The position numbers and the translations under genes were made by a program. DNA of 64,000 bases from Thereva unica (Eukaryota; Arthropoda; Insecta; Diptera; Therevidae). Numbering within the stretch: the first letter of the stretch is position 1; each line of letters opens with the position of its first letter. Positions 10,334 to 19,223 of this stretch are shown piece after piece. The notes beneath the pieces were generated by a model, which was not told the DNA's origin, did not search any database, and saw only the letters and a list, made by a program, of their open reading frames with translations. The DNA lies in assembly GCA_949987705.1 (NCBI GenBank), contig OX465283.1, positions 163,819,850-163,883,849 on the forward strand, given 5' to 3'.

Positions 10334-11789
10334 CAACATAAATTTGGAAGCCTCATTTTAATCGAGGTATTTCGTCTTAAAGGTTCAGAGACCGATTTCT
10401 GTTTATATTACTTGAAGAAATGACATTATTTCAGTTAAATCACTATAGGCTAGTCGGCAAGGCTTTTTTATGGCCATTTTGGCCCATAGACGAGATTATT
10501 ATTGGAATCGATTCGTTTTAGGGTGTAGTTTAATACCTTAAGTTTGCCCACAATTTGGTTGACCGCATAACTTTTTAATTAACCTATTGTGAATAAAATA
10601 GGATTTTTTTACATTTCTTTTAATATCTCCGTTCCTGATAACTTTTAGTATAACAAATGCATTGGTGAAGCTCTTCGCTATGAAATTATCTAAAAAATAA
10701 GGCCTGTTAGAAGTCCGTGGTGCAAGTGTGTTCTTGCAAACAGGTTCCAAGATTTTCAATTCAGGTGACCTACACTATTTGTTTACTCGAAAAGTATTTA
10801 GTTAAGGACTGAAAATTCTTATAGGTAGAAAAATTCTTATAGCCTGAAAGGGGTCTGTCGTGATGGTATTGTTTTTCGTGCCAAGTGACCCTATTTTTGA
10901 GGAATTATATTAACATACATATGTCGCAATTATTTAGTTAAATCTTCCACGTGTTTACAATCTTACTCACTAACACATTACATCGCTCATTTAGTGCTTA
11001 GAACTCTTTTCTTGTTTTACTTTTTTCTCATCGACATAATGATTCAGAATTTTCTCTATACAGGGTGTATCCGTTATGTTTACCAAGTGACCGGCTGTGG
11101 ATAGATGAATAAAAAATCCTCAGGTATGAGGGTGGTGTGGAATCGTAACGATTTAGCCGCTACAGCGTTTTGTAATGAAATGCAGAGGTTTATGTATCAC
11201 CTTGTATTTTTGTAACATTATGGCCTATTTTTATGAAAATGGTAGCAATGTACACAATTTTTACGCTACAGCCTTTAATTTTGAAGTTATAAGCAAATAT
11301 AATGCTAGAATTGGCGCTATTTCATATTTTTTAGTACCTTTCCATCTGAGTTTATGTCGAAAAGTATCAAATAAGGCCAATTTTAACGTCAAAATTAACT
11401 TATAACTCGTAGCATAAATATTGTTCGGACTTTATTCACAGAGAACTGCCCAAGCTTTCCAAAACAAAAATATTACCTAAGCATTTTTTTGGAGAAAAAA
11501 GTGGTTGAAGTGGAAATTTTAGTGGAAAAGTCCAAACTTATGACTTGTACGACTAATACCTCTGGAAGTTGGTAGGGTGGAGAACCTTGACTTTGGCAGC
11601 ATGAAATAGGTGGAAGTATCATTGCTAACTTATTCATGAAAATAAGTCCTAAGATTTTAAAGGGGAAGTATGAATGGTATGGGTGGATTCGTTACAAATT
11701 ATATTTTAGTTAAATTTAGGAAAGATTCTCATTTTAATCGAGATATTTCATCTCCAAGATTCAGAGACCCACTTGTGTTTAAATTCTTC
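10334..11789. other. Core of the hAT-like element, left part
   Basis: AT-rich with no recognised protein. A segment of about 52 bases at 10,354-10,406 recurs in direct orientation at 11,730-11,781 (both contain TTTTAATCGAG, a TATTTC block and TTCAGAGACC), so the core holds an internal direct repeat. A GATCTCAATCGAGATATTTTC version occurs alone near 46,430. Confidence 0.5.
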
Positions 11790-12148
11790 TTTGTCGGCTC
11801 TACAACCGGGATCCGGTCCTGGCCTCTCGCAACTGTCCTCTCCACCGGTCCCGATTCTGATCCGGTGTCATCCAGTTTGGCATCCCTAAACTCTGAGCGT
11901 CCTGGTCTACACCACCCTTCCAACGAAGGCCGGGTCTCCTTCGCTATCGCACCCCATAGGTCCTACCGCAGAGAACTTTACGAGCAGGCTCATTTTCACT
12001 CATACGAGCTAGATAACCTGCCCACCGCAGCCCACCGAGCTTTATTTTCTTTACAACATTCATATCACGAAAGCGCTCGTAAATCTCGTCATTTTAGAGT
12101 CTCTGGAATCGTCCTTCCTCCCATACGAGGCTTGAATTGCTTGTTTGT
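11790..12148 (+). other. GC-rich open frame in the element core, unrecognised
   Basis: This is the clean part of a frame open from 11,670 to 12,377; its 3' end reads into the SINE and should be ignored. Within 11,790-12,148 the composition is GC-richer and more coding-like than the rest of the core, with readable blocks such as SYRRELYEQAHFHSYELDN. I recognise no family. It may be a captured host exon, a relic of the element's own protein, or chance. A shorter open frame on the minus strand (11,729-11,923) overlaps it. Confidence 0.3.
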
Positions 12149-12595
12149 GGGCCTCGGTAGTCTAGAGGTAAGGCCCCTGACTGCTATCCCCAGAGGTCCC
12201 GGGTTCGAATCCCGGCGGCGCCACGGTCCTTCGCCTTTCCCACCTAACTTTCCTTCTTTCTTCTTCCCTCTTTACATTCCTGACTCCCCTTTCATAGCCT
12301 TCGCTAGTCCTCCACCGCTCCACCAAGCGCATGCCATCGGTTGGTTGATGAGATTCAACTCGTTTCAGGAGGCGTAACACTCCAGCGAGTTGTTCTCGAC
12401 GCCCCGATGTCAGAGTCGCGAAATGGTTGTGAGTAGGTGGAATAAAATATCGCGGCTAGGTTGTGACAGTTACTTCCTTCTCTTCTCTCTATCTTCCGGC
12501 TAGAGCTGCTGTTCGACATTCACTCTATACGAAAAATAGATTGTCGGCAGTACAAAGGGACTTTCCCTAAGCCTCTAGTCTGTCACATAAAAAAA
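12149..12595 (+). mobile_element. tRNA-headed SINE family A, full-length copy
   Basis: The head (12,149-12,225) is tRNA-like with an A box TAGTCTAGAGG and an intact B box GGTTCGAATCC, the two parts of a pol III internal promoter. A body of about 230 bases follows (TTTCCTTCTTTC-rich, then GGTTGGTTGATGAG and CACTCCAGCGAGTTGTTCTC). It ends in the tail TAGAGCTGCTGTTCGACATT through TACAAAGGGACTTTCCCTAA to CACATAAAAAAAA. Copies at 48,495 (5' half), 57,999 (missing the head's 5' part) and 39,258-39,398 (tail only) define the family. The tRNA identity of the head is unclear (class I, Gly/Glu/Asp-like). Confidence 0.9.
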
Positions 12596-12793
12596 AACAA
12601 TCCTCCGAAGTGTTTTCCTCCAGAACACGGCTAAGAGGTTTGAGTGCTTTTTGCTAAGCACCCTCGTTTCAGATGCATATGTGAGTACAGCTAAGACCAT
12701 CGTCTTATATAGTAAAAGTTTAGACGTTATAGTTAGATGCTTGGATTTAAAGAGCCTTGACAGACTATAGTAGGCTTTGTTGGCTTTTAGCAA
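12596..12793 (-). pseudogene. RTE-clade reverse transcriptase, C-terminal fragment
   Basis: On the minus strand the frame reads ANKAYYSLSRLFKSKHLT, then KLLLYKTMVLAVLTYASET and AVFWRKTLRRI. This is the conserved block after the catalytic core of RTE-type LINEs (a hand-like LYKT..RPVLTYGSETW..FERK.LRRI pattern known from that family). The fragment is short, lacks catalytic motifs, and abuts the SINE tail on one side and satellite array 2 on the other. It is an insertion relic within the hAT-like core. Confidence 0.78.
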
Positions 12794-12798
12794 TCATG

Positions 12799-14311
12799 CG
12801 CCATTTTGAATTTTAATATTTTGGCCACACATCCGTCATTTGGAACCCCTAAAACCCCCCATACTGAATTTCAGTACAATCGGAACACATTTGCCAAAAC
12901 TCGTCCTCCATTTTGAATTTTAAAATTTTGACCACAAATCCGTCATTTGGAACCTCTAAACCCCCCCATACTGAATTCCAGTACAATCGGAACACATTTG
13001 CCAAAACTTGTCCGCCATTTTGAATTTTACAATTTCGACCACAAATCCGTCATTTGGAACACCTACAACCCCCCATACTGAATTTCAGTACAATCGGAAC
13101 AAAATTGCCAAAACTTGTCCGCCATTTTGAATTTTACAATTTTGACCACAAATCCGTCTTTGAAACCCTTAAAACCCCCCATACTGAATTTTAGTACAAT
13201 CGGAACAAAATTGCCAAAACTTGTCCGCCATTTTGAATTTTAAAATTTCGACCACAAATCCGTCATTTGGAACCCTTAAAACCCCCCATACTGAATTTTA
13301 GTACAATCGGAACAAAATTGCCAAAACTTCTCCGCCATTTTGAATTTTAAAATTTCGACCACAAATCCGTTATTTAAAACCCTTAAAACCCCCCCATACT
13401 GAATTTCAGTACAATCGGAACACATTTGCCAAAACTTGTCCGCCATTTTGAATTTTACAATTTCGACCACAAATCCGTTATTTAGAACCCCTAAAACCCC
13501 CCCATACTGAATTTCAGTACAATCGGAACAAAATTGCCAAAACTTGTCCGCCATTTTGAATTTTAAAATTTTGACCACAAATCCGTCATTTGGAACCCTT
13601 AAAACCCCCCCATACTGAATTTTAGTACAATCGGAACAAAATTGCCAAAACTTCTCCGCCATTTTGAATTTTAAAATTTCGACCACAAATCCGTTATTTA
13701 GAACCCTTAAAACCCGCCCATACTGAATTTCAGTACAATCGGAACACATTTGCCAAAACTTGTCAGCCATTTTGAATTTTACAATTTCGACCACAAATCC
13801 GTCATTTGGAACCCCTAAAACCCCCCATACTGAATTTCAGTACAATCGGAACAAAATTGCCAAAACTTCTCCGCCATTTTGAATTTTAAAATTTCGACCA
13901 CAAATCCGTTATTTAGAACCCCTAAACCCCCCCATACTGAATTTCAGTACAATCGGAACAAAATTGCCAAAACTTGTCTGCCATTTTGAATTTTAAAATT
14001 TTGACCACAAATCCGTCATTTGGAACCCCTAAAACCCCCCCATACTGAATTTCAGTACAATCGGAACAAAATTGCCAAAACTTGTCCGCCATTTTGAATT
14101 TTAAAATTTTGACCACAAATCCGTCATTTGAAACCCTTCAAACCCCCCATACTGAATTTTAGTACAATCGGAACAAAATTGCCAAAACTTGTCCGCCATT
14201 TTGAATTTTAAAATTTCGACCACAAATCCGTCATTTGGAACCCCTAAACCCCCCCCCCCCCATACTGATTTTCAGTACTATCGGAACACATTTCCCAAAA
14301 TTCGTCCGCCA
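12799..14311 (-). repeat. 108-bp satellite array 2, inverted relative to array 1 (about 14 units)
   Basis: These are the same 108-bp units as at 8342-10333 but reverse-complemented, so the two arrays form arms of a long foldback with about 2.5 kb between. The unit types differ in mix: CCGCCATTTTGAATTTTA with CAAAATTG or CACATTTG predominates, and the AAAATGGTGGAGGGGG type of array 1 is not obvious. That suggests the arms have evolved separately since they formed. Confidence 0.92.
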
Positions 14312-14794
14312 ATACCTACTTTATAATCATAGCGCACAGTTCATAGTCCGAGTACTACCTAGTAATACCTAATACATAGTACACACTAGTACATAGTATA
14401 TATTACGTAGTACATAGTACTAACTGATACAATAAAAACTGAAATCCCCAAAGGAAAATTTTTCCCACGGTACGCATAAAAAATGACCGTGACTGAAAAT
14501 TGCCCAACGTGCCTAAAAAGTTTTCACATCAAAAACTACAAACATGCTTTTAAAAATGAACTAATAAAATATAAAAGATAATTTTAAAATTACAGTACTT
14601 AAATGTAAAAATTCTGGGCCGATTTTCAGTGCAATCGGAGCACAATTGCCAAAATTATTCCCACTTTTTAATTCACAAATTTTCACCACAAAACTCTTAA
14701 CTGACGGATTCACAAAATAAAATATTCAAATAAAACCTTAAAGAATAGAAATCCAACGTTAAAACTTAACATCTCCAAAAAAAATTCATTTTTA
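14312..14794. other. Right interior of the hAT-like element
   Basis: AT-rich, with a run of TAGTAC/TACATAGT steps at 14,345-14,420. One strongly diverged satellite unit, separated from the array, lies at about 14,615-14,700 (CAGTGCAATCGGAGCACAAT). No coding similarity. Confidence 0.55.
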
Positions 14795-14950
14795 ATCTAA
14801 AATTTTAATCATTTAATCATGATTGCGGTTGAAATTGATCAATTATCAATCACCTAAAATGATTACTTCTCTGATTAAATATATCAATCTCTAATCATGA
14901 TTACAGACTACAGCTTTTAGTCGCAATCATTAATCATCAATCAGATTAAA
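14795..14950. promoter_or_regulatory. Right subterminal motif cluster
   Basis: The mirror of 8,140-8,290: AATCATGATT and TAATCATGATTA-type motifs crowd the last 150 bases before the right end. The motif content is similar but the order is not identical. Confidence 0.6.
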
Positions 14951-14953
14951 TTT

Positions 14954-14965
14954 TGCCCAACACTG
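14954..14965 (-). repeat. Right terminal inverted repeat of the hAT-like element
   Basis: TGCCCAACACTG, followed directly by the duplication TTACTGAG at 14966-14973. Confidence 0.92.
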
Positions 14966-14973
14966 TTACTGAG

Positions 14974-15955
14974 CACTTCTACCCCTTGAAAGCTGGAACA
15001 AATTCCACTGAAATTTTGTGGGTGACGAAAATGCCTTAAGTTGAAAATTGTGTTCCGCAAATGTGTACTCACTCCCAGCTAATGGCTGATTATCAACTTT
15101 TCATTTCAGCTTCTTCAATTTTAAAATGACTTTTCGAATTCAAACTCGGTTAAGAGGAATCCTTTGTGCCTAGACAGAACGACCCACTCTCGCTCTTTCA
15201 AGCATCTTTAATTCACAAACCCTGTCTGTCAAGGTAACCAGTTTCCTGCGAACTCTTAATCAATAGCGAAAATTAAAATTAGTTCCGCGCGCAACTTTGA
15301 ACCGCACTCAATAAAGACGCCTTCATGCAGAAAGAGACAAAAATAGCCACGGTTTTTAACCATCCCCATTTCACGGAAGTACGAAAGTGGAAGGATCTGT
15401 TTTCTTCCTTGCTATTAAGAGTTTTGTAATGGGGGAAAAACCAATTTAGTTTGGCGGTGATTAGAAACGTTTCAAGCACCTTTTGCCGTGCTGAAGTGCA
15501 ATTTTTGTCGATTTTATAGAATGGAAAAATCATTTCAGACAAACGTTAAGAGATAATTACACTGCAGCTACGTAATATTGCAGAGTTGCAGAACAAACAA
15601 CGTGTATACATGTGGTTTTTAAGACGAACTTAATTTCCTTTTGTAAATGGCGGAAGATGCTTCAAGGTCTTAAATATAAAAGTTATCGTAAATGGTCAGC
15701 ATACAAAAGAGATACTAAGGACTCACAAGACCAATATTTTGCTACAATAACAGAAAATGTTGCAGTCTCCTGACGATTTTCCATTTTTATTTCAACAGCA
15801 GCTTAGGGATTAAGGTGTTTGGTTGTATCAATGGATTGGCTTTGAGGTAAACACAACTAAATAGTACATCGCTTTTCCACTATTCCTCGTTACTTGTCTT
15901 CCCTCCTAACAAAATATATTCTCTTCTGCCCGCCAATGAAAATTAAAATTATAGC
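14974..15955. other. Unassigned spacer, right flank of the hAT-like element
   Basis: Ordinary AT-rich sequence continuing the left flank that ends at 8085. One minus frame (15,279-15,542) has no recognisable domain. Confidence 0.4.
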
Positions 15956-16080
15956 AACCGATTCTCCAGCTTAAGGTCATGGGTCGAGCCACACGTCTAC
16001 TAACAAGCCACTGTCTGTGATCCTGCCGGAGAGTGATCTCCTGGTCTCATGGCGTGTTTGAAGGTAATTTAATATAGTCT
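15956..16080 (+). mobile_element. Composite tRNA-Lys-like SINE, partial copy P2
   Basis: Only the right half of the composite element: the 3' part of the plus-oriented tRNA-like unit (CCAGCTTAAGGTCATGGGTC) followed by the body GTGATCTCCTGGTCTCATGG and GTGTTTGAAGG. It matches 16,470-16,575 closely and sits about 100 bases upstream of the complete copy P3. Confidence 0.75.
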
Positions 16081-16180
16081 CTTACATCACCAGCAGCTTC
16101 GAACTCCCATTTCGGGTAATGCTATTTTCCGGTATAGTTGCTCATTCTTATGGAGGCAATACCAAATCTATCGTCCAACT

Positions 16181-16585
16181 AGAGCTTGCTGTTCGACATT
16201 GCACTCTATACGAAAAGATTGTCGACAGTGCAAAGGGGCTTTCCCTGAGCCTGTAGTTTTTCACATAAAAAAAATAATTGTCATCAGTCTGAACCGACCG
16301 ACAATCTTGCAAAAAGCTTTAGTCGACGTGTGGCTCGACCCATGACCCTAAGCTGAAGAGTGTGTTGCTCTACCAACTGAGCTAGACAGACTAAATCTAA
16401 TGATTAGTTATAGATTTAATTAAAATTAAAATTACAGCAGCAGGTAGTGCAACAGATTTTTCAGGGTCATGGGTCGAGCCACACGTCGACTAAGAAGCCA
16501 CCGTTTGCGATCCTACGGGAAAGTGATCTCCTGGTCTCATGGCGTGTTTGAAGGCAATTCAATATAGTCAGGGTGAGGTTATTAG
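16181..16585 (+). mobile_element. Composite SINE with two head-to-head tRNA-Lys-like units, reference copy P3
   Basis: Order: tail module (AGAGCTTGCTGTTCGACATT through GGGGCTTTCCCTGAGCCTGT to CACATAAAAAAAA), a linker with a DNA palindrome-prone AGACAATCTTGC-type motif, a minus-oriented tRNA-Lys-like unit (about 16,320-16,387; CTACCAACTGAGCTAG is its A box), an AT-rich spacer, a plus-oriented unit (about 16,445-16,500), and the body ending near TTCAATATAGTC. Both units carry GGGTCGAGCC, one T short of the tRNA B box. Copies P1, P2 and P4 share this order. A pol III origin is inferred from the tRNA heads. Confidence 0.82.
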
Positions 16586-16884
16586 CCTCACGCCAACGTT
16601 ACTTGGAAGGGACTAGCTCAATGATATTAGTCTACCCTATCTCATAGGATAGTTGCCCGTGACCACCGCTAGGACGCTATAATCCCATTGGCATCAGTCC
16701 GAAATAGTGGCGACACGTGAATGTTGCTACATGTTATTCCCCCTATTCTGCTGATGACTGACCAATTACGACCTTTTTCTGCGAAAACTGGCGTCACAAG
16801 CACATTTCTCTCTTTCTGCTAACTTTTGCAAAGTTTCTTATCTAACCGCTCTTAAAAGGTTAAACTAAGTGGCTCTTGTTCTTC

Positions 16885-17890
16885 AAGTGTCCTACTCCAC
16901 GCAGGTGTTCCCCAGAGCTCCATTCTTGGGCCGCTTTTATCCAGTATTTTTATTAACAACCTTCCCTTAGTTGTAAAATATTCTAGGATTCATATGTATG
17001 CATACGACTCGCAGCTTTATTTCTCTGCGCCAAAAGATCAAATACATATGTATATGTGTGGAGAAGCTTGCTGCCGACTTGCGGCATGTATCCTACTGGT
17101 CGATATTAAATTTGCTGCAGCTAAATCCTTCGAGGTCCTAGTGTATTTTTTCTCTCACTCGGATACTGTTCGTCCTGACCCCTCTGCTATCGCGTTAAAC
17201 TCGGTTTCTCTTGCTTGTGTTGTTAAATCAAGAAATTTTGGAGTGATACTGAATGCACCATAACCTAAAACGTACGGAATCCTAGCAAAGCTTCGTTACC
17301 ATTGTGGCTTGCTGAAAAGAGCTGTACGTATGAATTTGCTTAAAGCATGTCTTTTCCATCTTGCCCTCTCTCGATTCTTCTTGCGCCCATAGACTTGAAG
17401 AAGCATTTAACGACTGTGTACGGTTTGTTTATAAATTACGTCGTTTTGACCATCTTTATCCTACTCGTACTCCGTTTTGGCTACTCTCTAAGTGACTATC
17501 GTGAGTATAGGCTTCTGCAATTGCTTCATGATATCCTCCACGAACACAAATCTGCATACCTCAAACAGTTTGTGCAGTTTTTGCAATCCCCAAGAAATAT
17601 TAATTTAATAACTCCGCGTTTACGCACGTTACCGTTACGCACCAGCTTTGGAACTCTCTCTTTTTGTACTAATCTTTGTAAATGCTTTTGTCAATAAAAA
17701 AACAATAAATAACCTTAACTGCCAAAAAAACCCCGTGAAAAGTTTTATTAGTCCTCGTGTGGCTCGACCCATGCCCCTAAGTCATCATAGTCTGGCTTTA
17801 TCGTCTTCCTGTTCAGTTTCCAGTAATCTAAAACTATTGCCGATGAAAAGTGGTGCTCTTTTACACTATAACTTCACAGTAAAGTACTAA
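16885..17890 (+). pseudogene. CR1/Jockey-type reverse transcriptase, 3' part
   Basis: The frame reads GVPQSSILGPLLSSIFINNL and then MYAYDSQLYFSA. In intact relatives these are GVPQGSILGPLLF and YADD; here the second aspartate box has become YAYD, which should abolish polymerase activity. In a shifted frame follow NLLQLNPS and then KSRNFGVILNA, the usual order in CR1/Jockey polymerases, and finally INLITPRLRT near the C-terminus. Several frameshifts and stops separate the blocks. A fragment of the composite SINE's tRNA-like unit (TCGTGTGGCTCGACCCATGC) lies at about 17,755-17,775. Confidence 0.8.
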
Positions 17891-17899
17891 AAAATTATG

Positions 17900-19220
17900 T
17901 GTGGGTGAAAAAAGTGGAAAGACGGAAAATGATAGCAGCACGTGTTGGGTACTAGAACCCATGAGTCCTGATGGTACAAGCTTGTAGGCGACACATTAAT
18001 CACAATTAATATAAATTGACAAACGTCAGAATATATTACCTATATTAAATCGTGAAGACGTATTAATTAAATTCGTTTCACTGAAAAAGTTTTTTATTAG
18101 ATTTATGATTCGACTTTGATTCCATCGCTCATCTCCTCACTCCATTACATTGTGCCCCTCATGTAGATTGGATATTTATAGACAGGGTGGATAAAAATAA
18201 ATTTATAGAGCTCCGATTTAAGCTATTTAATCTAAGAACAAGCTCCTTTTAGGTAACATTAAATAAACTATTAAAAAAAACACAAACTTAGACCAAAGTA
18301 TTATGTAAACACACCTCTTAAAGTTGCTTACACTCCTCTTAAAGGAGGAGGATATCGATTGAATTAAAGTGGGGGGAAAATACAAGGTAAATACAAATGC
18401 TAGAAAGTATTCTGCTATAAAATTAAATCGCACTGGCAAGGATTCCTTCATAGCCATTGTAAACATTTTATATTTACATTTCACCCTCCCCCCAAGAGAG
18501 TTTACATTATGTAAATCATTTTATTAGCATTTCCCTAAAGACACACGAAGACAATGTTAAAAGGAAAATCTGATAAAACTCCCTCCCATGAAATCATCCG
18601 ACAAATTTACCTGTTGAGCACCATAACTCCTAACGTTTACCTTGACTTACAGCTAGAGTAAAACCAATTTAAAACAATCGCCCTGTGTAAAATGCACTAT
18701 TAAATACCTTTACGAAATTCATTTACCTCTACAATGGTTCCTGGAAATTTAATTTTGCGTGTGCCGGAAATTCTCATGAATGGTTGTAATTCATGGAACA
18801 ACGAAAACATGAAACATGATGCAGCTGAACACACAGTGGCAAACAAAATGTTATTAATATATTATCCTTGTCAAGTGTAGGCGTTTCGTCGTATATTCGG
18901 CCAAAGGCAATGTAAACGTGCTTCCCGTGGTCGACGAATATAAACTCAGTTTTGCTCAAAGCATATTAATTTGCGCGCCAATGGCGGCAATGCAAGACAC
19001 TAGACAAGGAAGGATAACCTATTAAGGTCAACACAGCCAAGTACGACTTGGCCCAGGCTGTTTTCAATTAATTGTGTGGCAAGTTAAGGGCGAACAAATA
19101 TGGTAATTGTTGATGGAAATTGGGAAATTGGATTTTCATACTTTACAAAGTTAACAAGTAGTTGAGGGAATTTCGCGGATGTTTCGAGGGATTTTTAATG
19201 GATTATGAATTGATTGAATA
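17900..19220. other. Unassigned AT-rich spacer
   Basis: No coding similarity, terminal repeats or tandem arrays recognised. Minus frames at 18,227-18,484 and 18,774-18,959 lack recognisable domains. Confidence 0.4.
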
Positions 19221-19223
19221 TTT

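Larger units (their letters stand above)
8086..14973. mobile_element. Large non-autonomous hAT-like foldback element with satellite arms
   Basis: The element spans 8094-14965 (6,872 bp). It begins CAGTGTTGGGCA and ends TGCCCAACACTG, perfect 12-bp terminal inverted repeats, and is bordered by the exact 8-bp duplication TTACTGAG at 8086-8093 and 14966-14973. hAT transposases characteristically make 8-bp duplications and many hAT ends start CAG. Order inside: subterminal AATCATGATT-rich zone, an array of 108-bp units, a core of about 2.5 kb, a second array in opposite orientation, diverged sequence, then the mirrored subterminal zone. No hAT transposase is recognised in it, so movement in trans is inferred. 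The core was later hit by a SINE and an RTE fragment. Confidence 0.88.

Noticed and set aside
12149..12225. Functional tRNA gene at the SINE head
   Set aside because: A and B boxes are present, but the acceptor stem does not pair fully and the head is fused to a body and tail found in several copies, so it is a SINE promoter.
12162..12380. Minus-strand frame reading PPGFEPGTSG
   Set aside because: This is the antisense reading of the SINE head and body, a well-known false protein in repeat-rich genomes.
4830..17890. One CR1/Jockey element split by the large hAT-like insertion
   Set aside because: The 5' part ends at 6,215 and the 3' part starts at 16,885, with non-LINE sequence on both sides of the hAT (6,216-8,085 and 14,974-16,884), so contiguity before the insertion is not shown.
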